Origin: Castellaniella hirudinis
Lineage (GTDB): Bacteria; Pseudomonadota; Gammaproteobacteria; Burkholderiales; Burkholderiaceae_B
Assembly (NCBI RefSeq): GCF_042651965.1
Contig: NZ_JBHSDY010000007.1
Coordinates: forward strand, 1-64,000
DNA length: 64,000 nt
Direction: 5' to 3'
This document shows, in pieces, positions 16,447-24,831 of the stretch. A program made the translations under genes and the position numbers. Below the pieces are notes generated by a model, which saw nothing but the letters and a program-made list of their open reading frames with translations, was not told where the DNA came from and ran no database searches. Numbering within the stretch: the first letter of the stretch is position 1; each line of letters starts with the position of its first letter.

Positions 16447-17772
16447 TCAAACCGGCAGCACCTGGCGCACCGTGCGGTCCAGCCGCGCAACGATCTCGTC
16501 GATGTCCGCCGCCGTGCAGATGAAGGGCGGCGCCAGCAGCACGTGATCCCCGTGGACGCCATCGATGGTGCCGCCCATGGGGTACATCATCAGGCCGTTC
16601 TCCATGGCCTGGCGCTTCAGCTTCGCATGCGTCTTCAAGGCCGGGTCCAGCACCGACTTGTCGGCCCGGTCGCGCACGAACTCGACGCCCACGAACAGGC
16701 CGCGTCCGCGCACGTCGCCAATGTTGGGATGATCGGCGAAGACTTCGCGCAGGCGCGCCCGCAACTGTTCGCCGCGTGCCAGGACATTGGCGAGCAGACC
16801 ATCGCGCTCGATCACCCGCTGCACCGCCAGGGCGGCGGCGCAGGCCGTGGCGTGGCCCATATAGGTATGGCCGTGCTGGAAGAAGCCGCTGCCGTTCACG
16901 ATGGTGTCGTAGATGCGGCGGCTGGCCAGCATGGCGCCGATGGGCTGATAGCCCGCCCCCAGGCCCTTGGCGATGGCCAGGATGTCCGGGGCGACGCCGT
17001 CCTCGGCGCAAGCGTACAAGTGGCCGGTGCGCCCCATGCCGGACATGACCTCGTCCAGGATCAGCAGCACGCCATGCCGGTCGCAGACTTCGCGGACGCG
17101 CTGCAGATAGGTCCGCACCGGCGCCAGTGCGCCGGCCGTGGCGCCGACCACGGTTTCCGCCACGAAGGCCGCCACCCGGTCCGGACCGATTTCCAGGATT
17201 TTTTGTTCCAGTTCGTCGGCCAGACGGGACGCGTATTGTTCCTCGGTCTCGTCGGGCCGCTGATCGCGGTAGGGGTAGCAGGGCGAGACGTGATGCGCAG
17301 GCGCCAGCATCGGCAGGAAAGGCTCGCGCCGCCAGGCGTTGCCGCCGATGGCCAGCGCGCCCAGCGTATTGCCGTGATAGCTTTGGCGGCGGGCGATGAA
17401 CTGGCTGCGCTGCGTTTCCCCGCGCTCGACGAAATACTGACGGGCCAGCTTCAAGGCCGCCTCGACCGCCTCGGACCCGCCGGACACGAAATAGACATGG
17501 TCCAGATCCCCCGGCGCCCGGCTGACCAGGAAATCCGCCAGGTCTTCGCACACCTGGGTGGTGAAGAAGGACGAATGGGCATACGCCACCTGATCCAGTT
17601 GCGCCTTGATGGCGGCGATCACGTCCGGATGTCCATGCCCCAGGCAGGACACGGCCGCCCCGCCCGAGGCGTCCAGGTACTGGCGGCCCTCCTGATCGAA
17701 CAGGGAAATTCCCTGGCCGCGCACGGCCTGCTTCAGCGTATGCTGGGGGTTGCGATGAAATACATGAGTCAT
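16447..17772 (-). CDS. Class III pyridoxal-phosphate aminotransferase
   Basis: A 441-residue omega-type aminotransferase. The PLP lysine is K269 in DILAIAKGLGAGYQP, the aspartate contacting the pyridine nitrogen is D240 (LILDEV), and GSEAVEAALKLAR and SYHGNTLGAL are the phosphate and substrate regions. Similar proteins are annotated as taurine/beta-alanine/putrescine-pyruvate or generic family aminotransferases; the substrate cannot be fixed. It is divergent from an RpiR-type regulator (86 bases) and upstream of the CMD-like gene, which suggests a small catabolic unit under that regulator. Confidence 0.88.
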   Translation of the reverse strand: MTHVFHRNPQHTLKQAVRGQGISLFDQEGRQYLDASGGAAVSCLGHGHPDVIAAIKAQLDQVAYAHSSFFTTQVCEDLADFLVSRAPGDLDHVYFVSGGSEAVEAALKLARQYFVERGETQRSQFIARRQSYHGNTLGALAIGGNAWRREPFLPMLAPAHHVSPCYPYRDQRPDETEEQYASRLADELEQKILEIGPDRVAAFVAETVVGATAGALAPVRTYLQRVREVCDRHGVLLILDEVMSGMGRTGHLYACAEDGVAPDILAIAKGLGAGYQPIGAMLASRRIYDTIVNGSGFFQHGHTYMGHATACAAALAVQRVIERDGLLANVLARGEQLRARLREVFADHPNIGDVRGRGLFVGVEFVRDRADKSVLDPALKTHAKLKRQAMENGLMMYPMGGTIDGVHGDHVLLAPPFICTAADIDEIVARLDRTVRQVLPV

Positions 17773-17857
17773 GATGATGCCTCAACGAATGTTTCATGTA
17801 TCATAGATCACGCAACAGATAAATCAAGCAATCAGGCATTCTTTTTGATGACACGTC

Positions 17858-18721
17858 ATGTCGGCACCACAGTCCCTGGATGAACTCACGCGCCATATCC
17901 AAGCCCTGTATCCGGACCTCAGCCCTCAATTCCAGGCAGGCGCCCGCTACCTGATCGACCACCCGACCCAGGTCTCGACCCTGTCGGCGCGCAAGCTGGC
18001 CGCCCTGGCCGGAGTGCAGCCGGCCACGCTGGTGCGGCTGGCCCAGCACCTGGGCTACGCCGGCTGGGACGCCCTGAAGACCGTCTTCACCCAGGAACTC
18101 CACTACCCCGGCGCCTACTCGGCGCGCGCCCGATCCCTGGTCCACCGCCCGGAATCCGACCAGGCCGCCTGGCAGGCCGCCACCCATCAGCAGATCCTCA
18201 ATCTGCAGGCGCTGGAAACCGCCAATCAGGCCGTCCTGACCCAGGCGGTGGCCTTGCTGGCGGGCGCCCGGCGCATCATGATCGCCGGCTTCCGGTCCTG
18301 CCATCCCGCGGCGCTCAGCCTGCGCTATCTGTGCAGCCTGTTCCGCTCCGGCGCGCATCTCTTGCATGACACCAGCGGCGCGCTGAGCCTGGATGCGTAC
18401 CATCTGCAGCCCGAGGATACGGCGGTGCTGATCGGCTACGCGCCCTACTCGCGCGAGGTCATCGAGCTGGCCGAGGCGATCCGCCCCCAGGGCTGCCGCG
18501 TGCTGGCCCTGTGCGACAGCCGGCTGGCGCCGATGGCGCTGCACGCCGACTGCGTGCTGACCTTCCCCACGCTGGGGCACTCGTTCTTCCCATCCACCGT
18601 GGCCCTCCAGGCGCTGGTGGAAATGCTGGCCCAGCAACTGCTGGTCCGCTCCGGCGAGCATGCCCTGACCGAACTCAACCGGACTGAAGCCCGGCTTCAC
18701 GCCACCGGCGCCTATCAATGA
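17858..18721 (+). CDS. RpiR/MurR-family transcriptional regulator
   Basis: A 287-residue regulator with an N-terminal HTH_6 domain (residues 5-80; LSARKLAALAGVQPATLVRLAQHLGY) and a C-terminal SIS sugar-isomerase-like ligand domain (about 125-260; MIAGFRSCHPAALSLRYLCSLF). Such proteins sense phosphosugars or amino-compound intermediates. The divergent aminotransferase and the C45 gene starting ten bases downstream are the likely targets. The AT-rich 85-bp divergent region (17773-17857) should hold both promoters and the operator. Confidence 0.88.
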   Translation: MSAPQSLDELTRHIQALYPDLSPQFQAGARYLIDHPTQVSTLSARKLAALAGVQPATLVRLAQHLGYAGWDALKTVFTQELHYPGAYSARARSLVHRPESDQAAWQAATHQQILNLQALETANQAVLTQAVALLAGARRIMIAGFRSCHPAALSLRYLCSLFRSGAHLLHDTSGALSLDAYHLQPEDTAVLIGYAPYSREVIELAEAIRPQGCRVLALCDSRLAPMALHADCVLTFPTLGHSFFPSTVALQALVEMLAQQLLVRSGEHALTELNRTEARLHATGAYQ

Positions 18722-18731
18722 ACGACCCGAA

Positions 18732-19769
18732 ATGAACGACGCGATCCCCCTCCGCTCTCCTGAACTGCAGCCGGTCGAAGCCCGCGGCTCACACCGCGAG
18801 GTCGGTCGCGCCCTGGGGCGCTGGGGGGCCGAGGCCTGCCACCGTCACCTGATCCATTCGGACGCCTGGGCGCAGATCATGGCCTGCCGCGACCAGCCGG
18901 AAATCCCGGCGATGCGGGCGCTGCTGCGCCAGGCTTTTCCCTGGATCGAGGATGAACTGACTGGCCTGGCCGAGGGCCTGGAGCTGCCGCCCGACGAGGT
19001 TTTCCTGTGGAACTGCCGCGGCGACCTGTGGGCGCTGGCCCCCGACGGCTGCACCACGGTGCTGGCGCCGCAGCGCCTGAGCCACAACGAGGACGGCGAT
19101 CCAGGCTTCGCCGGGGCCTGCGGCCTGGTCGATGCGCGCCCCGACGGCGCGCCCGCCTTCGCATCCTTCGTCTATCCGGGCTCGCTGCCGGGCCACACCT
19201 TCGCCGTCAATGAAACCGGCCTGGCCATCACGGTCAACAATATCCGCGCCCGCCGGACCAAGGCCGGCATGCCCCGCATGGTCTTGTGCCGCGCGCTGCT
19301 GGCTGCGGGATCGGCCGGCGAAGCGGTGTCGATCCTGCAAGCGCACCCGCGCATGGGGGCTTTTCACCTGGGCCTGGGGCAGGCCGGGGCCGCGCACACC
19401 TGGAGCGTGGAATTCAGCCACATGGCCGTGTCTGTCCGACCCGTGACCCAGGCAGCGATCCTGCACGCCAACCATGCCGTGCACGGTGCGCAGGAAGACC
19501 TGCCTCAGGTCATCACCGCCTCGTCGTCGCACCGCCAGACGCGCGGCGAAGCGCTCCTGGAACAAGGGGCGGAAGCACGGGCCGTCCTGGCCGACACCGG
19601 CGACGCCGCCGAGCCGATCCTGCGCCGCTCGCCCGACGACACCGACCAGGAAAACACCCTGGCCACCGCCGACATCGATCTCAGCAAAAACACCGCCCGA
19701 TGGGCGGTGTACGCTCCCGGCGCGGCCGAGCCGCATTACCGGTTCGAGAACATTACTGCACTCGGCTGA
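18732..19769 (+). CDS. C45 family N-terminal-nucleophile autoproteolytic acyltransferase/hydrolase
   Basis: A 345-residue protein of the acyl-CoA:6-aminopenicillanate acyltransferase family. The expected nucleophile is C107 in APDGCTTV, where self-cleavage before Cys would give alpha and beta chains. FAVNETGLAITVNNIR and the late LHANHAVH region match the family. The family hydrolyses or exchanges amide bonds of acylated amines or peptides; the substrate here is unknown. It follows the RpiR gene by ten bases and overlaps the convergent cytochrome c gene by 17 bases. Confidence 0.82.
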   Translation: MNDAIPLRSPELQPVEARGSHREVGRALGRWGAEACHRHLIHSDAWAQIMACRDQPEIPAMRALLRQAFPWIEDELTGLAEGLELPPDEVFLWNCRGDLWALAPDGCTTVLAPQRLSHNEDGDPGFAGACGLVDARPDGAPAFASFVYPGSLPGHTFAVNETGLAITVNNIRARRTKAGMPRMVLCRALLAAGSAGEAVSILQAHPRMGAFHLGLGQAGAAHTWSVEFSHMAVSVRPVTQAAILHANHAVHGAQEDLPQVITASSSHRQTRGEALLEQGAEARAVLADTGDAAEPILRRSPDDTDQENTLATADIDLSKNTARWAVYAPGAAEPHYRFENITALG

Positions 19770-20070
19770 CCATGTATTCCACGGCGGCGCGCAGCGCAGC
19801 GTCGTCGGCCTTGGTGCCGCCACGCGCGGGCATCGCGCCCTTGCCTTGCACCGCCACGGTCATCATCTCGTCCATGCCCTTGGCGATCAGCGGCGCCCAG
19901 GCTTGCTTGTTGCCGAGTTTGGGCGCATTGGCAGCCCCCGTGCTGTGACATGCCACGCAGGCGCTCTTGTAGAGCTTTTCTCCGGCCTGCAGGCTGGCGG
20001 CATCACCGGCCATCGACAGAGCCGGCAGCAGGGCCAGGGACAGGGCGGTCACACTCACGATCTTGATCAT
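19753..20070 (-). CDS. Class I c-type cytochrome (c5-like), downstream of nirK
   Basis: A 105-residue periplasmic monoheme cytochrome: signal peptide MIKIVSVTALSLALLPALSMA, heme site CVACH, GAANAPKLGNKQAW and the axial methionine in KGAMPARGG. This is the cytochrome c5/c-555 type. It starts 56 bases after the nirK stop on the same strand, so it is probably co-transcribed and may donate electrons to the nitrite reductase. Its end overlaps the convergent C45 gene. Confidence 0.9.
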   Translation of the reverse strand: MIKIVSVTALSLALLPALSMAGDAASLQAGEKLYKSACVACHSTGAANAPKLGNKQAWAPLIAKGMDEMMTVAVQGKGAMPARGGTKADDAALRAAVEYMVSRVQ

Positions 20071-20126
20071 TTGTCTATCTCCGATATGCGGGGGCGGTCT
20101 CCAGGACCGCCCCTGGTACTGATGGC

Positions 20127-21212
20127 TTACTTCTTGATGGCGGTGGGGGCGACGACCTGCTTCATCAGATCGTTGTTCCACGTGCCTTCGACCTTGACGT
20201 GACCGGCAGCGCCCAGTTCAAACGCTTCGATCAGGTTGTGGTTGACGTAGGCGTAGATGCCGGGCTGCTTGAACTTGTAGATCATCGCGCCGGTCGTGCC
20301 GCCCGGAATGAACCAGGTTTCCAGATTGACTTCCGGCTTGTTGGCGAACTTGCCCGTGCCCCAGACGTAGTCGCCGTGCCCGCCGATCAGGTGCGGACGC
20401 GTGTCGCGGTTGGCCGTGGAGTGGATGAACATCACGGTCTCGCCCACCTTGGCCGTCAAGGCGCCCGCGCCGGTCAGCGCGCCCTTCTTGCCGTTGAAGA
20501 CGATGTGCGACGGGATCAGGCCGCGCATCACCTCGGTGGTGTCGCCGTAGCTTTCCAGGGCGGTGTCGTACTCCTTGTACTTGCCGTCGGCATCCTTCGG
20601 GATGTACAGGTCGAATTCACCGATGGTGTAGACCTTGTCGTACTTGATCGACTTGCCGTTGCCGTCCTTCAGGCCGTCGCGCGGCAGCACCATCAGGGTG
20701 CCGCTCATGCCGGACACCACGTGCCAGGGCACCATGCCTTCGGGCGCGCAGTGGTAGATGAACGTGCCGGTGCGGTCGGCCTTGAAGCGCAGGACGGTTT
20801 CCTCGCCCGGCTTGATCTTGGTCAGCGCACCGCCGCCCAGCGCGCCGGTGGACGCGTGAAAGTCGATGTTGTGTTCCAGGGCGTTGGTGCCCGGGTTGAT
20901 CAGGGTGAGCTGAACGTAGTCGCCCTCATGCACCACCATGGTCGGACCCGGCATGGTGCCGTTGAACGTCATGGCCTGCAGGGTCGCGCCGGACTCTTCA
21001 TCGATGACGATCTTCTTTTCTTCGATGGTCATCGTGAATTCGACGACACGCGGCTTGGCCTTGGTGGCCTGCTCGTGCTCCATCACGTGGGGCGGCGCAA
21101 CCAGCACGGGCTTGATGTGCTCAAGCTTGTCGGCGGGATCGGCCAACGCAACACCTCCAGCCAGCAACGATGCCAGCGCGGTGGCGGCCATGCACAGACG
21201 GAATACCTTCAT
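20127..21212 (-). CDS. nirK: Copper-containing nitrite reductase (NO-forming)
   Basis: Reduces nitrite to nitric oxide in the periplasm, the defining step of denitrification. The 361-residue protein has a signal peptide ending near GVALA, two cupredoxin domains, type 1 copper ligands in FIYHCAPEGMVPWHVVSGMSG, and type 2 copper histidines in EHNIDFH, FIYHC and the later HLIGGHGDYVW region. The start is ATG 21212 with GGGAG upstream; a TTG two codons earlier is less likely. It lies between nirV and the cytochrome c gene, with FNR-like boxes upstream. Confidence 0.96.
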   Translation of the reverse strand: MKVFRLCMAATALASLLAGGVALADPADKLEHIKPVLVAPPHVMEHEQATKAKPRVVEFTMTIEEKKIVIDEESGATLQAMTFNGTMPGPTMVVHEGDYVQLTLINPGTNALEHNIDFHASTGALGGGALTKIKPGEETVLRFKADRTGTFIYHCAPEGMVPWHVVSGMSGTLMVLPRDGLKDGNGKSIKYDKVYTIGEFDLYIPKDADGKYKEYDTALESYGDTTEVMRGLIPSHIVFNGKKGALTGAGALTAKVGETVMFIHSTANRDTRPHLIGGHGDYVWGTGKFANKPEVNLETWFIPGGTTGAMIYKFKQPGIYAYVNHNLIEAFELGAAGHVKVEGTWNNDLMKQVVAPTAIKK

Positions 21213-21297
21213 GTTCAACTCCCTGATTTGACGTTTCGTCTTTGACGTGTCGTTTTGTTCGACAGCTTCATCTTGTCATGGCCTGGGTTAACCCTTA

Positions 21298-21361
21298 TTG
21301 CGCTGGATCAACCCCGTTCAGGCGATATTCAGACTTCGATCAAACAGTTGATTTACCGCAA
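21298..21361 (-). promoter_or_regulatory. Two FNR/DNR-like boxes upstream of nirK
   Basis: TTGCG-CTGG-ATCAA (21298-21311) and TTGAT-TTAC-CGCAA (21348-21361) each match eight of ten positions of TTGAT-N4-ATCAA; the second is the first half-site pattern in inverse orientation. The nearer one is centred about 92 bases from the nirK ATG, which leaves room for a class II promoter and a short leader. Regulation by FNR/NNR/DNR in low oxygen or NO is inferred. Confidence 0.5.
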
Positions 21362-21413
21362 ACCTTTCCGCTCCTGGCGAGGCATTCCCGCCACAGCGGG
21401 TCTTGCCGCGCGT

Positions 21414-22238
21414 TCAGTCTTCGCGCACCAGGCGGAAGCCCAGATTGGCCGGCGGCAGGCCGATGGAGCACGCCCCATTGCGCGGATCGCGGATGAAGTC
21501 GGCCATGGCGGCGATGTGAGCGCCCGCCAGGATGCGCACGCCGCAGTTCTCGCGCGGCGCCAGCGGCAGCGCGCCTACGCTGTGGCTGGCAAAGCAGGTG
21601 TCCGTCCATTCCCAGACATTGCCGCCCATATCGCTCATCCCCAGCGTGTTGACACCGAAATGCCCGAACGGCTGGGGGGGCTTGATGCGGCCCTGGCTGC
21701 GGGAAATTTCACGGTCGTATTCGGCCAGCCAGCGCGCGGAGGGATTGTCGGGGTCCGAAGGCAGGGCGCCGTCTTCACGGTAGCGGTCGGCGGCGGCGCG
21801 CACCCATTCGGCGTAGACGGGCAGCCGCCAGCGCTGGCCGGTTTCCCGCGACAGCCACTCGGCATAGGCGGTGGCATCGGCCCAGCTGACGCCCACGGCA
21901 GGCAGGTCGGCGGCCGCCAGATCCCGGAAGCCCTTGTCCAGGCGCTTGCAGGCGCCCGCCTGCACGCAGCGGGCATATTCCGCCTGGCTGACCTGGCGGC
22001 GCATGATGGCGCGGCCGTCCTCGACCCGGCCCTGAACGCGGGGCGCGTCCACCGGACGCCCCTGGTCCAGGAATTCGCCGGCCGCCTGATAGGTGAATGC
22101 GCCGCCCGGGATGGCGACGACGTCGATCACGCCGGCCTGCGCCGGTGACGCCATCCAGGCGCCGGCGGCCAGCAGGCAGGCGGCGAGTCGTTGCAGTAAA
22201 AGCGCCGGGGCGGGCCGTGCGCCCGAGTTCGTGGTCAT
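21414..22238 (-). CDS. nirV: NirV-like formylglycine-generating-enzyme (SUMF1) domain protein
   Basis: A 274-residue secreted protein (signal ending near MASPAQA) with an FGE/SUMF1 domain: FTYQAAGEFL near the start, WADATAYAEWLSRETGQRWRLP, GMSDMGGNVWEWTD and the terminal GFRLVRED. Proteins of this type encoded next to nirK are named NirV; their role is unproven, perhaps maturation or assembly. In the cases I know nirV lies downstream of nirK, whereas here it is upstream on the same strand, with nirK having its own likely promoter. Confidence 0.82.
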   Translation of the reverse strand: MTTNSGARPAPALLLQRLAACLLAAGAWMASPAQAGVIDVVAIPGGAFTYQAAGEFLDQGRPVDAPRVQGRVEDGRAIMRRQVSQAEYARCVQAGACKRLDKGFRDLAAADLPAVGVSWADATAYAEWLSRETGQRWRLPVYAEWVRAAADRYREDGALPSDPDNPSARWLAEYDREISRSQGRIKPPQPFGHFGVNTLGMSDMGGNVWEWTDTCFASHSVGALPLAPRENCGVRILAGAHIAAMADFIRDPRNGACSIGLPPANLGFRLVRED

Positions 22239-22304
22239 GAGTCAGGCTCCATTGCGGGACCCTTTCATTGGACACGCAGATGCGGCGCGGCGCCTTGTCC
22301 AAAC

Positions 22305-23201
22305 TCAAATCATCGTCGCATCAAATGTCTCTGCCAGAAAATCCAGGAACACACGGACCTTGGGCGCCAGATGCCGACGCGAGGGGTAGACGGCGTAGAG
22401 CGTGGTGGTGACGCTGCGCCAGTCCTCCAGCACCGCCTGCAAGCGCCCCGCCCGCAGATCCCGCTCGACGTAAGGGCGGGGCACCAGGCTCAGGCCAAAG
22501 CCCGCCCGCAGCGCATCGCACACCGCCAGACTGGACGACACCGAATACCGGGACCGGACGGTGACCTGTTCGGTCCGCGCGCCTTTGCTGAACGTCCAGG
22601 CGTCCGCATGTCCCGACAGGCTGAAGCGCACGCATTCATGCGCCTTCAGGGCGGCAGGCGACGTCGGTGCGCCCCGGGCCTGGAGATAGGCCGGCGCGGC
22701 GCACAGCACATGGGGCATGTCGGCCAGGCGGCGGGCCACCAGGCTGCTGTCTTCGAGCTGATCGCTGCCCCGGATCGCCAGGTCGAAGCCTTCCCGGACC
22801 AGGTCGACCCGCCGGTCGTCCAGCCGCAGATCAAGGCGCAGGTCCGGATAGCGCCGCAGAAAATCCGGAATGCGGGTGGACAGCCAGGTCATGGTCACGG
22901 TCATGGGTGCGCTGACCCGCAGGACGCCGCCGGGGTCGGTGCGCGCCAGGCCCAGGGCCTCGTCCGCCTCGGCCAGGGCGTCCAGGCCTCGCACGACGTG
23001 CTCCAGGTAGATCCGGCCCTCTTCGGTCAGTGTCTTGCTGCGCGTCGTCCGCTGGAACAGCCGCGCTCCGAGATGCGCTTCGAGTTCAGCAATGTTCTTG
23101 CTGACCGCCGCCGGCGACAGCCCGAGCCTGCGCCCGGCCTCGGCGAAGCTGTCCCGTTCCGCGGCCTCGCGGAACACGCGCAGGGCAATCTGGCGATCCA
23201 T
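22305..23201 (-). CDS. LysR-family transcriptional regulator
   Basis: A 298-residue regulator with an N-terminal winged HTH (residues 2-60; FAEAGRRLGLSPAAVSKNIAELEAHLGARLFQRTTRS) and a LysR substrate-binding domain of the DsdC/CrgA-like type (about 90-290). It is divergent from the nitroreductase gene across 83 AT-rich bases and presumably controls it and the EamA transporter. The effector is unknown. Confidence 0.93.
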   Translation of the reverse strand: MDRQIALRVFREAAERDSFAEAGRRLGLSPAAVSKNIAELEAHLGARLFQRTTRSKTLTEEGRIYLEHVVRGLDALAEADEALGLARTDPGGVLRVSAPMTVTMTWLSTRIPDFLRRYPDLRLDLRLDDRRVDLVREGFDLAIRGSDQLEDSSLVARRLADMPHVLCAAPAYLQARGAPTSPAALKAHECVRFSLSGHADAWTFSKGARTEQVTVRSRYSVSSSLAVCDALRAGFGLSLVPRPYVERDLRAGRLQAVLEDWRSVTTTLYAVYPSRRHLAPKVRVFLDFLAETFDATMI

Positions 23202-23209
23202 GGCTTTAT

Positions 23210-23221
23210 TATCAACTGATA
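23210..23221. promoter_or_regulatory. Candidate LysR operator
   Basis: TATCA-AC-TGATA is a short perfect palindrome with the T-N10-A form of LysR sites, nine bases before the regulator's start, in the AT-rich region shared with the nitroreductase promoter. The assignment rests on position and symmetry only. Confidence 0.4.
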
Positions 23222-23284
23222 GTCAATTATTCATTCATATTTTATGGCATTATCATTCAGCAGAAGATTAAATACACTGGGGCC

Positions 23285-23929
23285 ATGAACCTGAACAACA
23301 CCCCAGAGCACGCCATGACACATCCCGCCATCGCCCTGATCGAACAACGCGCCTCGGCCAACCATTTCGATCCTTCGCACCAGCTCGAACCGGACGAGAT
23401 CCAGCGCCTGGTCCAACTGGCCACCCGGGCGCCCACCGCCTACAACCTGCAAAACTGGCGCTTCATCGCAGTGCATACGCCCGAATCCAAGCGCCTCTTG
23501 CGCGCGCTGTCCTACGACCAGGCCAAGGTCTCCGAGGCAGCCGCCACCTTCATCGTCTGCGGCCAATTGCCCGACGCGCAGGCGCTCGCCCGCCGGCTGC
23601 GGCCTTTCGTCGAATCAGGTCACATGCCCGCCACGATGGCGGCGGCCTGGCAGGCGGACGCGCAGACCAAGTACGCCGACGAGCGGATGGCCCGAGACGA
23701 AGCCATCCGCTCGGCCTCCCTGGGCACCGCGACGCTGATCCACGCAGCCACCGCGCTGGGCCTGGCCTCCAGCCCGATGATCGGCTTCGACGAGGCGGGC
23801 GTGGCGCAGGCTTTTGGCCTTGCAGACCATGAACTGCCCGTCATGCTGGTGCCCATCGGCCGCGCCGCGCCGGGCAACTGGCCGCAGAAACCCCGCCGGC
23901 CGCTGGCCGAAGTCCTGGACATCGCATGA
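23285..23929 (+). CDS. Nitroreductase-family flavoprotein
   Basis: A 214-residue FMN-dependent oxidoreductase of the NADH oxidase/nitroreductase fold: TRAPTAYNLQNWRFIAV binds FMN, and GTATLIHAATALGLASSPMIGFDEAGVAQAFGL is the central helix region. Substrates could be nitroaromatics, quinones or enones; none can be assigned. ATG 23285 is used, although ATG 23315 (MTHPAIALIEQR) is an equally plausible start. It overlaps the transporter gene by four bases (ATGA). Confidence 0.87.
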   Translation: MNLNNTPEHAMTHPAIALIEQRASANHFDPSHQLEPDEIQRLVQLATRAPTAYNLQNWRFIAVHTPESKRLLRALSYDQAKVSEAAATFIVCGQLPDAQALARRLRPFVESGHMPATMAAAWQADAQTKYADERMARDEAIRSASLGTATLIHAATALGLASSPMIGFDEAGVAQAFGLADHELPVMLVPIGRAAPGNWPQKPRRPLAEVLDIA

Positions 23930-24774
23930 AGACGACCCGCGCAGACCTGTGGCTCACGGCCAGCGCACCCGCCATCTGGGGCAGCACCTACATCGTCACC
24001 ACCGAGCTCCTGCCGGGCTTCCCCCCCATGACGGTCGCCCTGCTGCGCGCCCTGCCCGCCGGGCTGCTGCTGCTCCTGATCGTGCGGCGGCTGCCCTCCG
24101 GCATCTGGTGGCTGCGCAGCCTCGTGCTGAGCGCGCTGAACATCTCGATCTTCCTGAGCCTGCTGTTCGTGGCGGCCTACCGGCTGCCCGGCGGCGTCGC
24201 CGCCACCGTGAGCGCCATCCAGCCGCTGCTGGTGGCTTTGCTGGCTCCCGCACTGCTGGGCGGCCCGCTGCGCCCCGCCTCGCTGGTGGCGGCCCTGACC
24301 GGCCTGGGCGGCGTGGCCCTGCTGGTGCTGACGCCGGACGCGACGCTCGACGGCCTGGGTATTGCGGCGGGACTGGCCGGCGCGGCCTCAATGGCGCTGG
24401 GCAATGTTCTGGCGCGCCGGTGGCAATCGTCCGTCCCGATGCTGACGATGACGGCCTGGCAGCTCAGCCTGGGCGGCCTGATGCTGATTCCCCTGGTCCT
24501 GGCCTTCGACCCGGCACCGCCCGCGCCGACAGCGCTCAACGGGCTGGGACTGGCCTGGTTGAGCCTGATCGGCGCCGCGCTGACGTATGCCCTCTGGTTC
24601 AGGGGGATCGGCCGCCTGAGCCCGGTGCTGGTGTCCTCGCTACTGTTCCTCAGCCCGCTGACGGCCGTCCTGCTGGGCTGGCTGTTCCTGGGCCAGGCCC
24701 TGACGCCGCCGCAGATCGCCGGGGTGATCGTGGTTGCCGGCAGTCTCTGGCTGAGCACCCGGCAACCCAGATAG
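23926..24774 (+). CDS. EamA/DMT-family transporter
   Basis: A 282-residue inner-membrane protein with about ten hydrophobic segments in two EamA halves (WLTASAPAIWGSTYIVTTELLPG opens the first; MTMTAWQLSLGGLMLIPLVL starts the second). These are metabolite exporters; some members export amino acids or cysteine pathway metabolites. It is translationally coupled to the nitroreductase gene, suggesting export of a product or toxic substrate of that enzyme, controlled by the divergent LysR. Confidence 0.88.
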   Translation: MKTTRADLWLTASAPAIWGSTYIVTTELLPGFPPMTVALLRALPAGLLLLLIVRRLPSGIWWLRSLVLSALNISIFLSLLFVAAYRLPGGVAATVSAIQPLLVALLAPALLGGPLRPASLVAALTGLGGVALLVLTPDATLDGLGIAAGLAGAASMALGNVLARRWQSSVPMLTMTAWQLSLGGLMLIPLVLAFDPAPPAPTALNGLGLAWLSLIGAALTYALWFRGIGRLSPVLVSSLLFLSPLTAVLLGWLFLGQALTPPQIAGVIVVAGSLWLSTRQPR

Positions 24775-24831
24775 ACCGCCCCCGGGAAACTGCCGCGCCC
24801 GGCCTCGCGCCGGGCATGCTTGCGCCTGGCG

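Noticed and set aside
21339..21352. ATCAA-ACAG-TTGAT palindrome upstream of nirK
   Set aside because: It looks like an FNR site but the half-sites have the reverse polarity (FNR needs TTGAT-N4-ATCAA). The overlapping TTGAT-TTAC-CGCAA and the other box nearby fit better.
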